From: Candidatus Melainabacteria bacterium RIFOXYA2_FULL_32_9
GTDB taxonomy: Bacteria; Cyanobacteriota; Vampirovibrionia; Gastranaerophilales; UBA9579
Assembly: GCA_001784615.1 (NCBI GenBank)
Contig: MFRQ01000164.1
Span: 1 to 35,077, forward strand
Direction: 5' to 3'
Length of the DNA stretch: 35,077 nucleotides
The position numbers and the translations under genes were made by a program. Shown piece by piece: positions 1 to 8,100 of the stretch (its first letter is position 1; the number at the start of each line of letters is the position of its first letter). A model generated the notes under the pieces. That model saw only the letters and a program-made list of their open reading frames with translations. It did no database searches and had not been told where the DNA came from.

Positions 1-229
1 ACCGAGTCATTTTTAGCCAGAGTATTTTCTATACTTTGTGCTTATAATCTAATACAGAAGCTAAATTTGCCTATTTAGCAACTCAAGTTAGCTATTTTTT
101 AAAATTAAAAGGGTGCAAAATTTAGAAAAAAATTATAGCCTCATTTTTTAATAGTATAGACAGAAAAAGTGAATATTGTTTTAATTTAATAGAGGATATC
201 AAGGCAAAAAGAATAATGGAGTATGAAAA

Positions 230-1138
230 TTGGACCAATTTCAACCATATTTACACTATTTAGAAATAGGTGAGTTATATTTAAAAGTTGGAGAACACCA
301 AAAAGCGTTTGAAAGTTTTCTAAAGCTTACTGAATGTCGAGAATTAGCTTCTCTTGGTTGGGTTAACCTTGCTAAAGTGGAGGCTCAGCGAAATCGTATA
401 CAGACTGCAAAGAAATATTATCTACAAGCTCTAGAACAAGATAAAGATAGTTATGAAATTTTATATAATTATGCAAATTTTCTTATTGATATTCAGGAAT
501 ATGCTGAAGCTGTCAAATATTACCAGAAAGCCCTTGAAAAAGAGCCTAATCTAGCTCTTGCTTATTACAATATAGGTGTTGCTTACAGCAAAATGGAAAA
601 ATACGATGAGTCTATAAATGCTTATATGAATTCTCTCAAAATGAATCCTGATGATTCAGCATGCCATTTTGATCTTGGAATTTTATTTTGTGAAATAAAA
701 CAGTTTAAAAAAGCGATTGTGCATTTTCAAAGAGCGATTGAATTAGATCCAAATTCAAGTAGAAGTTATGAATACTTAGCTCAATGTTTTATTAATACAA
801 ATCAGGCTGATATAGCTTTAAGTTTTTACTTAAAAGCCCTTGAATTAAGTCCAGATGATCCTATTTTGTATTATAAGATTGGTGATTTATATTTATCTCA
901 AGGTTATGCAGAGGATGCTCTTAAGTTCTTTAATGAAGCACTTAATTTTAATTCTCTTGATGCTTTGTTAATCTATAAAAAAGCTTGTAGTTATGCAAAT
1001 ATTGGAAAGGCTGATGAAGCTATAAAAGAGCTTGAATTAGCAATTAAACTCAATGAAATAATTAAAGATATAGCATTGATGGAGAAAAGTTTTGCTAATT
1101 TAGCTGATAATCCAAAATTTCAAGCACTTTTTAAATAA
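230..1138 (+). CDS. Tetratricopeptide repeat (TPR) protein
   Basis: 302 residues made almost wholly of tandem 34-residue TPR units, with recurring A-x-x-x-Y/F-x-x-A-L and L-x-P signatures (for example around residues 92-105, 126-138 and 160-173). TPR solenoids are protein-binding scaffolds, and no catalytic domain is visible. There is no signal peptide or membrane segment, so it is probably cytoplasmic. The start is TTG: an in-frame TGA lies at 224-226 just upstream, and a GGAG at 218-221 is well spaced. It stands alone between the window edge and a gene on the other strand, and a stem-loop follows the stop directly. The partner cannot be told from sequence. Confidence 0.9.
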   Translation: MDQFQPYLHYLEIGELYLKVGEHQKAFESFLKLTECRELASLGWVNLAKVEAQRNRIQTAKKYYLQALEQDKDSYEILYNYANFLIDIQEYAEAVKYYQKALEKEPNLALAYYNIGVAYSKMEKYDESINAYMNSLKMNPDDSACHFDLGILFCEIKQFKKAIVHFQRAIELDPNSSRSYEYLAQCFINTNQADIALSFYLKALELSPDDPILYYKIGDLYLSQGYAEDALKFFNEALNFNSLDALLIYKKACSYANIGKADEAIKELELAIKLNEIIKDIALMEKSFANLADNPKFQALFK

Positions 1139-1165
1139 GTTACTCAAGTTGCAATTTGAGTAATT
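1138..1165 (+). terminator. Stem-loop terminator after the TPR gene
   Basis: TTACTCAA (1140-1147) pairs perfectly with TTGAGTAA (1156-1163), starting one base after the stop codon. The loop is 8 nt and the sequence after it is T-rich (ttgtgtttg). The U-tract is imperfect, so strength is uncertain. Confidence 0.5.
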
Positions 1166-1195
1166 GTGTTTGTCAATTGCGAGGTGCTTCGCACT

Positions 1196-1254
1196 GTCAT
1201 TGCGAGCCATGTAGCGTAATTTTTAAGGAATAATCATACTTGCGTGGCAATCTC
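1196..1254. repeat. Dispersed GTCATTGCGAG-type repeat, copy A
   Basis: Begins GTCATTGCGAGCCATG and ends TTGCGTGGCAATCTC. The same two ends occur in inverse orientation at 23408-23469, with a different middle. A small GTGC-ttc-GCAC hairpin (1184-1194) and a second TTGCGAG (1177-1183) lie just before it. It is intergenic, between two convergent genes. Confidence 0.7.
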
Positions 1255-1288
1255 ATAAACTTATGCAGGTGCACTTGCAACTATAAAT

Positions 1289-4200
1289 TTAGAAATTTTG
1301 ACCCGTTAAACTTTCTTTAATTCTGTTAATACAAGCTTTTTGGCTATAACTCCATTCTCTTGCCGTAATTCTTAATATTTTCCAGCCGCATCTTTCTAAA
1401 ATCGATTGTTTCCATATTTCTTTTGAGAAATCTTCCTGTCTGGAGTTTTCAGAAGGATTCAGAGATATTGATTCATTATAGCCACAACATTCAACAGCTA
1501 TAGAATCAAATTCATTAGAAATAACCAGATCAATATTAAATCCTGCTGACTCAAAGTTTGGAAGAACTTTGAATCCCTCTTCTCTACATAATTCTGCTAT
1601 TTCTTTTTCCATTGAATTATTATAGTTTTCCTGTATTAATTCAGGATTTATATTGGCATTTCGTTGATTTGATCTAATATATTCAACATAACTTCTTAAT
1701 AAACCTGCCGGAAGAGTTTCAGGCTCTTTTGAGATAAAGCATATCAGTTGTTTTCTTGCTCTTGTTATAGCTACGTTGAATAAATTTGGTTTTTGGACGA
1801 ATGTTAAACTCTGATGATGACTATTTGAAGCAAGTGTGAAAGATAAAAGAATGATATCTTTTTCATCTCCCTGAAATGTATGTGCCGTTCCTACTTCTAT
1901 CTGATGTTTTCTGACAATATCATCAGTAATTACCTGACTTATTGCTTTTTTAATCAGTTCAACCTGCCCTCTGAAAGGTGATATTATTCCAATTGAAGAC
2001 GGTTTTCTATTATTTTTTTCATCATTAATTATAATATCCTGAAGCGTTTCCATAATTTTCTCTGCTTCAGCCATATTTCTTGTATTATCAAGATCAACTT
2101 TAGCATCTTTTACTATGTGTAGCTCTATACAATCAGCAGGAGCTAATTCACGGTTCATAATCCTGATTCTGTTACCGTAAAATTCCTGATTACTGAAGTT
2201 GATTATTGGCGGACGACTTCTAAAATGTTCATCAAGCAATATTGGGTGTACTGAATAGAAATTAGCAAGATCAAATATTGAATTAGTCCTGAATCTCCAC
2301 ATTATTTGATATCTGTCAGGAATATTATATTTGCTTAAAAAAGACTGTTCTTTAGCTTTTTCAAGAAATGACAAATGAGAAAGCTGTTTATCATCACCAA
2401 CAATTACAGCACTTTTTGCCCTAAACATAACAGGGAAACAACTTGCAATATCACATTGTGAGGCTTCATCTATTATTGCAACATCAAATAGCCCCGGTTT
2501 TAAAGGTAAAGATTCTGATATTGCATAAGTAGTTACACCCCAACAAGGGAAAGCTTCAAGTAAAGGTCTGAAATCTTCATCCTGAAGGAGTCTGTTTTGA
2601 AGGTTTTTCTTTCTTTCAACAAGTGCTTTTGAATGAATATATAAAGTCTGTCTCTTAAATTGATCTCTAATTAAGGATTTTAAAGATTCTCTTCTTTGAT
2701 TTTTAAGAATATCCTTGGATAAAGATTTTTGCTTTTGCCTTAATTCTTTTAAATTATCTAAAAGTTGATGAATATTGCCTATTTTTCCTATAGATCCTTC
2801 AATGTTTTTTAAGCTTAAAGCCAGTTCTTTGGTTAATAAATTTAGTCGGAGTTGATCTATGGCTTTTAAAGAAGGCTCAATATCATTTAAATTGAGCTTC
2901 TTGCGTAGCTTATTAAAAGAGAACTTTGTAAGAATGGAATTTATTAACCCTGCTTTTTCTAAAGATTTTTCCAATTGATTTAAGAGGTTTTTATAGCTTT
3001 CTATTTCGGATTTAGTTAGCTCAGTCTTTATTACCCCTTCACTATCCGGATTTTCGATGTGTTTTTTATATTTTTGAAGAGCTTCATGCCAAATAGTTTC
3101 AAGTTCCAGTATTTTTTGACATTTATTTTCAAGATCAGCCTTTGTTTTATAAAGAGCTTTCATATCATCAGCGTTTGATAAAATTGATAACTCATAACCT
3201 GAATCCAGGTCTACTTTATTTGCAAGAAGATCCTGAAGCTGGAAGTTTAACTGTTTTTGATAATTTGCTCTGCCTGCTCTTAAACATAGAAATGGAGCTC
3301 CAAGATTGTTTAATCTTTCACTTACAACATCAACTGCTTTATCCATTCTGGAAGCAACCAGAACAGTCTTGCCTGATGCTACAAGATGAGAAACAAGGTT
3401 TACGATCGTTTGAGATTTACCTGTTCCAGGAGGTCCGCAGACTGAAACAACAGGATATTGTTTTGTTGCCTCTAAAACATCTTTCTGGCTATTACTTAGA
3501 TCTAATGGTGTTATAGGGTAAAAAGATTCTTCTTTTTTATTCTTTTTATTATCAAAAGCTATTCCTTGCTGAGTTTTTGCTTTTTTAGACTTACTAAATT
3601 CTTCCTGAATAATTGATAAAGCAGTTTCTCTATAAACACCAACAGGCATTTCTGCCATTTGGGTTAATTCATGAAGTAATCCGGCTGTTACAGTGGGCCT
3701 TTTGGTGAGAATAATTGCTGATTTATGTGAAACAGTCAATTTATCTGTAACATTCTCATCTATGTTAATATCAGGAATTATTGATTTTAATGTGGTAAGA
3801 AATATCTGAATTCCCTCATTGGTAAGAGGTAAATCAGGTACAACATCTATTAAACCCTCTAATAGGTGTTCTACTTTATCTTCATCATCATATTTTAGTA
3901 ATTCTGCTAAAGATCCTGTATTAAGAGAAAGTGTTTCGTCCGTTAATGTACAAGTAATACTTATACCATTTCTCTCAAGTTTGCATGGGACATAAAGAAG
4001 TGGAGTAAGAAATTCTTCACCTCTTTTTCTTTTAGTATTTTTACCTGTTAAAAAGAGGTGTCCATAGATTAAATAATGATCTTTCTGAGAGATTTCAGCC
4101 TGAACCATAAGTTCAGTAACTTCACTGCTTGCACCGTCAAGGGTTAAGAAAGATTCAGGATTGGTTAATAGTGTTTCCTCTCCTTCAACAAATATCCATT

Positions 4201-4342
4201 TATTATCTTTATCCTGATTTAAATTTCTGAAAGTAGAAGATTTTACTTCTTCTCTGACACAATCATGGAGATAAAGACATAATCTTTTTACAAAACTGTC
4301 TGTGAATGCTGATGAAAGTATTTTTGTTGCTTCTTGAAGCAT
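1289..4342 (-). CDS. Large SF1 helicase with C-terminal endonuclease-like domain
   Basis: 1017-residue superfamily 1 (Upf1/COG1112-like) DNA or RNA helicase. Walker A GPPGTGKS has its lysine at 309. Walker B is DEAS (D625, E626). Motif III-like GDDKQLSHL follows, then the C-terminal motifs GTAHTFQGDEKD and VAITRARKQ. About 310 residues separate Walker A and B, much of them charged and probably coiled coil (about 390-610). The last 100 residues (D938 in IDLVI, E951 in AVECCGY, then a predicted helix and ILRITAREW) resemble the DUF559/MTES_1575/Vsr group of PD-(D/E)XK nucleases. The N-terminal 270 residues are unassigned. It stands alone, convergent with the TPR gene. Such helicase-nuclease fusions are frequent in anti-phage loci, but housekeeping repair is also possible. 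Confidence 0.85.
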   Translation of the reverse strand: MLQEATKILSSAFTDSFVKRLCLYLHDCVREEVKSSTFRNLNQDKDNKWIFVEGEETLLTNPESFLTLDGASSEVTELMVQAEISQKDHYLIYGHLFLTGKNTKRKRGEEFLTPLLYVPCKLERNGISITCTLTDETLSLNTGSLAELLKYDDEDKVEHLLEGLIDVVPDLPLTNEGIQIFLTTLKSIIPDINIDENVTDKLTVSHKSAIILTKRPTVTAGLLHELTQMAEMPVGVYRETALSIIQEEFSKSKKAKTQQGIAFDNKKNKKEESFYPITPLDLSNSQKDVLEATKQYPVVSVCGPPGTGKSQTIVNLVSHLVASGKTVLVASRMDKAVDVVSERLNNLGAPFLCLRAGRANYQKQLNFQLQDLLANKVDLDSGYELSILSNADDMKALYKTKADLENKCQKILELETIWHEALQKYKKHIENPDSEGVIKTELTKSEIESYKNLLNQLEKSLEKAGLINSILTKFSFNKLRKKLNLNDIEPSLKAIDQLRLNLLTKELALSLKNIEGSIGKIGNIHQLLDNLKELRQKQKSLSKDILKNQRRESLKSLIRDQFKRQTLYIHSKALVERKKNLQNRLLQDEDFRPLLEAFPCWGVTTYAISESLPLKPGLFDVAIIDEASQCDIASCFPVMFRAKSAVIVGDDKQLSHLSFLEKAKEQSFLSKYNIPDRYQIMWRFRTNSIFDLANFYSVHPILLDEHFRSRPPIINFSNQEFYGNRIRIMNRELAPADCIELHIVKDAKVDLDNTRNMAEAEKIMETLQDIIINDEKNNRKPSSIGIISPFRGQVELIKKAISQVITDDIVRKHQIEVGTAHTFQGDEKDIILLSFTLASNSHHQSLTFVQKPNLFNVAITRARKQLICFISKEPETLPAGLLRSYVEYIRSNQRNANINPELIQENYNNSMEKEIAELCREEGFKVLPNFESAGFNIDLVISNEFDSIAVECCGYNESISLNPSENSRQEDFSKEIWKQSILERCGWKILRITAREWSYSQKACINRIKESLTGQNF

Positions 4343-4433
4343 TATTTTACCTCTAATGACTTGTATATGTTATGTTTTGAGATTGTTTGGAATGATTGAT
4401 AATTAAGATTTTACCTGAAAACGAGTTTTTGTT

Positions 4434-4599
4434 GTCATTGTGAACCTTTTAGCAAGGATATTTTTAAAAATTTATCTTGTGAAGCAATCTCTAAGCATCT
4501 TTTTTTGAATTCTTATAATAGATCTTTATTATACATAAACCTTCCAAAAAGATATCCATGCTGGAAAGATTGCCTAGTACCGGAGATGCTCATAATGAC
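4434..4599. repeat. Dispersed repeat, copy B (long inverted repeat)
   Basis: Ends GTCATTGTGAA ... GAAGCAATCT on the left and AAGATTGCC ... ATAATGAC on the right form a 166-bp inverted-repeat element of the same family as the other GTCATTG copies. A small palindrome TATAATAgatct...TTATTATA lies in its centre (about 4514-4533). The rest of the 4343-4880 intergenic region has no open frame and carries only the flhB promoter area. Confidence 0.6.
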
Positions 4600-4802
4600 A
4601 AAGAAATTCTTTTGTGGGATAAATACTTAAATAATTTTACTATTAATTACAAAGCATGAGTGAAAATTAAGTTTAATTACATTTCAAAGTTGAATAATTT
4701 TAATAAAAAGAATGTTTGTTAACTAATATTAAGCTTTTTTAATGAAAGTTTAAAAACAAAGAATGCCTCAAAAACTTTTATTCAGTGAAAAAATAAATTT
4801 TT

Positions 4803-4835
4803 AAGCAGGTATTTTTTAGATTTAATCTGCTTTTT
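4803..4835 (+). terminator. Possible weak terminator upstream of flhB
   Basis: AGCAGGT pairs with ATCTGCT across a 14-nt loop (one G-T pair) and is followed directly by TTTT. It would shield flhB from upstream transcription. The long loop makes this weak. Confidence 0.3.
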
Positions 4836-4844
4836 CAGTATAAT
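4817..4844 (+). promoter_or_regulatory. Candidate sigma-70-type promoter for flhB
   Basis: A perfect -10 box TATAAT at 4839-4844 lies 36 bases before the flhB ATG. A poor -35 (TTAGAT, 4817-4822) sits 16 bases upstream. No sigma-28 box was seen here. Confidence 0.4.
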
Positions 4845-4880
4845 ATCTATTAAAAGAAAACAAAAAATAAAGAGAAAGAA

Positions 4881-5957
4881 ATGGCTGACGAAGATAAGCA
4901 GTTTGAGGCTACAGCACAGAAATTAAGAAAAGCCAGGAATGAAGGACAAGTTATTAAGAGTAAAGACCTGTCTACAGCTATTTCTTTGCTTGCAATGTTT
5001 ATGCTTCTTTACTATATGGCACCTTTTATTTGGGATCAGGTTGCAAGATTATTTATACTTCTTTATGAGCAAATTCCTAATAAAAGTATCGAAAATATTG
5101 GACTACAGTATCTGTATTTTTTAACTCTGGTACCGGCTGTATTAATAGTTTTGCCTATATTGTTTGCAGCTCTTTTAGTTGCAGTTTTAGGGGATCTTAT
5201 GCAAATAGGCCCCCTTATTACAGGTACTCCTTTAGTACCAAAACTCGATAAACTAAATCCTGTAAACGGATTTAAAAATATTTTTCTATCTGTAAAAACT
5301 CTTTTTGAGTTAGCTAAAAATATAGTAAAGGTTTTAATCCTTGGATTTATTGGCTTTTTGGTTTTTAAAGCACACATTCCTGCAATTTTAAATTTATGTG
5401 CTGTAGAAAATACATTCTCAATATTGCATGAATTTGGTAGAATGATAGTTGAATTCGTCCTTAAAGCAGGAATAATGTTCCTGGTCATAGCCGGGGCTGA
5501 CTATATGTTTACAAGATGGAAGTTCCTCAAAGACCAGAAAATGTCTTTTAAAGAGATAAAGGATGAATATAAAAATACGGAAGGGGACCCGCATGTAAAA
5601 GCAGCTTTAAGACAGAGGCGCATGCAAATGCTACAACAAACTATGCTTGAGGCTGTTGCAACTGCAGATTTTGTTACTGTAAATCCTGTTCATATTGCAG
5701 TTGCCCTAAAATACAATTCGGAAGAAATGCGTGCTCCAAAAGTAATTGCTAAGGGAACAGAGTTGTTTGCTAAAAAAATAATTAAAATAGCAAAAGAACA
5801 TAACATCCCTGTTGTAGAAAATCCACCGATAGCAAGAGCTTTATTCCGGCTTGTTGATATAAATAAAGAGATTCCGCCAGAATTATATAAAGCAGTGGCA
5901 GAAATTCTCATGTTCGTATATAATCTGCGTAAGAGATATGAAACCAGTACAACTTAA
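4881..5957 (+). CDS. flhB: Flagellar type III export switch protein FlhB
   Basis: 358 residues, the usual FlhB length. It is part of the inner-membrane export gate of the flagellar type III secretion system and switches export from rod/hook to filament substrates. The N-terminal half has four hydrophobic segments (about 33-58, 82-106, 147-165, 187-207), followed by the cytoplasmic linker with KDEYKNTEGDPHVK. The autocleavage site normally reads NPTH; here it is NPVH (residues 268-271), followed by the expected AVALKY. Asn and Pro, the cleavage residues, are kept. The sigma factor gene follows after 13 bases, so the two are probably co-transcribed. RBS is a modest AGAGAAAG. Confidence 0.95.
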   Translation: MADEDKQFEATAQKLRKARNEGQVIKSKDLSTAISLLAMFMLLYYMAPFIWDQVARLFILLYEQIPNKSIENIGLQYLYFLTLVPAVLIVLPILFAALLVAVLGDLMQIGPLITGTPLVPKLDKLNPVNGFKNIFLSVKTLFELAKNIVKVLILGFIGFLVFKAHIPAILNLCAVENTFSILHEFGRMIVEFVLKAGIMFLVIAGADYMFTRWKFLKDQKMSFKEIKDEYKNTEGDPHVKAALRQRRMQMLQQTMLEAVATADFVTVNPVHIAVALKYNSEEMRAPKVIAKGTELFAKKIIKIAKEHNIPVVENPPIARALFRLVDINKEIPPELYKAVAEILMFVYNLRKRYETSTT

Positions 5958-5970
5958 AGATTGAAAATTT

Positions 5971-6627
5971 ATGGTACAACAAACAACTAAAATACAAGAA
6001 TATATAACTATAGCTGAAAAAGTAGCCAGAGTTGAACAAAGGCGTATTCCGTCTCATATGGTTGAATATGAAGAACTTATGAGTATTGGTATAATAGCTA
6101 TTCAAGCTCTTGTTAAAGATAAGACAGAAGAACAATTAGCTAAATATAATGACGCTTATATTGCTACTGCTATTAGATGGGCTATAAGAAATGAACTTCG
6201 TAATCGTTATAAATGGTATTCTCTTAAACATGCCAAAACAGCAACATCTACTGAAGGAGAAGATGGTTCAGATTCCTCATTAGATGTTTCTCCTGAAAAA
6301 GTCAGAGAAGCTGTATATGAAACAATTTTGTCCATAGACAGTATTGCTGAATCATCTGAAAATGATTCACCTTTCGACTTTATTAAAGATGGCTCTGCTT
6401 TGCCTGATGAAAGATTAGAAATAATGGAATTAGGAAAAGTAATTAGAGAAGCAATAGAAAAGCTTCCTCCTAAAGAAAGAACCATTATGGAATATAGATT
6501 TTATAGAAACTTACAGGTAAAAGATATTGCGATGCAGGTTGGATTATCTTCTTCCAGAGTAACAAGGATTATTCAAGCTTCTCTTAACTCAGTTAGAGAA
6601 TACTTAAAAGAGAAAGATCATTTTTGA
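5971..6627 (+). CDS. fliA: Sigma-28-like (FliA/WhiG family) RNA polymerase sigma factor
   Basis: 218 residues. Region 2 (about 25-85, including ATAIRWAIRNELRNR) binds core polymerase and the -10 element. Region 4 is at about 155-215, with LPPKERTIMEYRF and the helix-turn-helix NLQVKDIAMQVGLSSSRVTR. The middle (about 88-140) is acidic and serine-rich and only loosely like region 3. There is no region 1.1, as expected for group 3 sigma factors. Its position 13 bases after flhB indicates flagellar late-gene control. The region 3 divergence leaves a general stress or sporulation-type group 3 sigma possible, so the symbol is inferred from context. Confidence 0.8.
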   Translation: MVQQTTKIQEYITIAEKVARVEQRRIPSHMVEYEELMSIGIIAIQALVKDKTEEQLAKYNDAYIATAIRWAIRNELRNRYKWYSLKHAKTATSTEGEDGSDSSLDVSPEKVREAVYETILSIDSIAESSENDSPFDFIKDGSALPDERLEIMELGKVIREAIEKLPPKERTIMEYRFYRNLQVKDIAMQVGLSSSRVTRIIQASLNSVREYLKEKDHF

Positions 6628-6646
6628 TCTTTCTCTTTTAAGTATT
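6599..6646 (+). terminator. 22-bp perfect stem-loop overlapping the sigma gene stop
   Basis: Bases 6599-6620 and 6625-6646 are perfect reverse complements around a TTTT loop. The left arm is coding (last 7 codons of the sigma gene) and the TGA stop begins the right arm. There is no T-run after it, so it may act as a transcript-stabilising 3' end or a bidirectional terminator rather than a classical intrinsic one. Confidence 0.6.
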
Positions 6647-6778
6647 GGGTTATAAATTTAGATACTTGAGCGGGTATATTTTCTCCGTAGCTGATGCTAT
6701 TAAGTCCTCGCTGAAATAATTGATGTCATAAAAGTGTAACTTAGTTATTTAAGGAGAAAAGAAAAAATATTCACTGAT

Positions 6779-6862
6779 GTCATGCCGGACTTGTTCCGGC
6801 ATCTATACAGTTATAGCTTAGAGTTGAAATGTGATTAGATCCCGGGTCAAGCCCGGGATGAC
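6779..6862. repeat. GC-rich double-palindrome repeat (MITE-like)
   Basis: 84 bp. The two 26-base ends, GTCATGCCGGACTTG... and the inverse of ...CAAGCCCGGGATGAC, match at 21 of 26 positions as terminal inverted repeats. Each end is itself a palindrome (ATGCCGGA/TCCGGCAT and ATCCCGGG/CCCGGGAT). It is strikingly GC-rich against its surroundings. The rest of 6647-6911 has no gene. Confidence 0.75.
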
Positions 6863-6991
6863 CTTTCTACTATTTTATAAATGTGTAAAAACTTTTTCTT
6901 GTTTACTTTTACTGCTCCAAGAAAATAAAGTGGACATGTGTCAAAATGATATTGTGAGGTTAATTAATAAAAGCAGGAAAGCAAGATTCAC

Positions 6992-7543
6992 ATGTCAGAA
7001 AAAGTAAAGAGAGCAAAGATCATAGTTGGCGGAAGACATAAAATCCAAGAATTTATTGATAAAGAAAAGAATGCAAAAGTTAGAGATAGATTAAGAGCAA
7101 TATTATGGAGTAATAATCAAGTCTCAAATGAAGAAATATCAAGAAGATTAAACAAGAATAGAAATACTATAGCAAAATGGATAAGGAACTGGAATAAGTT
7201 CGAGTATAAAGGACTAGTAGACAAGCCCGTATCAGGAAGACCAAGGATATTAACAAAAGAAGAAGAAAAAGAAATCATTGAACAAATAAAAGGACAGCCG
7301 GAAGAGAATTATCAAGGCAGAATAACTTGTAAAATGCTATGTGCAAGGATAGAAGATAAATTAGGAAAACGATTAACCCCTGAAACACTTAGACATTACT
7401 TGAAAGAAAATGGATTATCCTGGAAAAAGTCTGGTATGTATGATTACCGAAGAAGCGATGAACACAGACAACGTTTCTTATGGAAATTGGAAGAAATTAA
7501 AAAAAAATCTCAAGGAAAACGAGTTAATATGGTTTATGGATGA
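6992..7543 (+). CDS. IS630 transposase, N-terminal frame (HTH domains)
   Basis: 183 residues as an unshifted product. Residues about 20-70 form a first helix-turn-helix (VSNEEISRRLNKNRNTIAKWIRNW is its core), then the GLVDKPVSGRPR linker typical of IS630, then a second winged HTH (about 85-150, LTPETLRHYLKENGLSWKKSG). It binds the element ends. The frame ends after a run of nine A (7499-7507), and the catalytic part continues in the frame one base ahead. The final KRVNMVYG tail is a by-product of not shifting. Confidence 0.85.
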   Translation: MSEKVKRAKIIVGGRHKIQEFIDKEKNAKVRDRLRAILWSNNQVSNEEISRRLNKNRNTIAKWIRNWNKFEYKGLVDKPVSGRPRILTKEEEKEIIEQIKGQPEENYQGRITCKMLCARIEDKLGKRLTPETLRHYLKENGLSWKKSGMYDYRRSDEHRQRFLWKLEEIKKKSQGKRVNMVYG

Positions 7544-8027
7544 AACAACAGTAACTCTTGAATCAGGTGTTTTATATGATTGGATGCAAACAAATACTCG
7601 AAGACTAATAAAAACTAATCGATCATATAAATGTGATTGCATAATAGGCGGTGTATCCCCTGATATAGGAGAAACTGTTTTTATTCAAACAGATAAAATA
7701 GATTCTCAAACCGTATCAATGTTTATACAGGAATTATCCGAGAATTATTCGGACTATGATAATATATTGATTCTTGATAATGCTTCTTTTCACGTTGCAC
7801 AAGGAACTCCAGACTTCCCTGTTCCTGAAAATATCAGATTGCTTTATCTCCCCACCTATTCACCAGATTTTAACCCTATTGAAAGATTATGGAAATATTT
7901 TAAAGATGAATTTATTAAAAACAGATTCTATGAAAATATTTATCACTTAAGAAATACGGTCAATGATGCTCTTTATAATCTTCTAAATAACCAGAATACA
8001 GTTAAATCTATTTGTTCCACTTATTAA
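7410..8027 (+). CDS. IS630 transposase, C-terminal frame (DDE catalytic domain)
   Basis: Catalytic RNase H-fold part (DDE_3). The first Asp is in WFMDETTV, the second in ILILDNASFH and the Glu in DFNPIERLWK, with 34 residues between second Asp and Glu (DD34E). Protein similarity to IS630 begins only near 7505, so the ATG at 7410 is unlikely to be used. The real product is probably a fusion of about 345 residues made by a +1 (or -2) shift, or by polymerase slippage on A9 at 7499-7507. If no slippage occurs the copy is inactive. Confidence 0.8.
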   Translation: MDYPGKSLVCMITEEAMNTDNVSYGNWKKLKKNLKENELIWFMDETTVTLESGVLYDWMQTNTRRLIKTNRSYKCDCIIGGVSPDIGETVFIQTDKIDSQTVSMFIQELSENYSDYDNILILDNASFHVAQGTPDFPVPENIRLLYLPTYSPDFNPIERLWKYFKDEFIKNRFYENIYHLRNTVNDALYNLLNNQNTVKSICSTY

Positions 8028-8100
8028 TTACTTTCTTGGAGCAGTATTACATGAAACAAAGGAAAACATACCCGCTTTATAAAACTAATTCAATAAAGTG

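Larger units (their letters stand above)
6912..8044 (+). mobile_element. IS630-family insertion sequence, complete
   Basis: 1133 bp with perfect 13-bp terminal inverted repeats CTGCTCCAAGAAA (6912-6924 and inverse 8032-8044), flanked on both sides by TA (6910-6911, 8045-8046). TA target duplication is the hallmark of the IS630/Tc1 group. It contains two overlapping frames that together make one DD34E transposase. Confidence 0.92.

Noticed and set aside
3142-3516. Open frame on the + strand inside the helicase gene
   Set aside because: Antisense shadow of a strongly supported helicase reading frame; no RBS and no recognisable protein.
5063-5488. Open frame antisense to flhB
   Set aside because: Shadow of flhB; composition reflects the reverse of membrane-helix codons.
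6670-8080. Longer inverted repeat ATACCCGCT outside the IS630 ends
   Set aside because: Only nine bases match, and the true element ends and TA duplications are already fixed inside it; probably chance.
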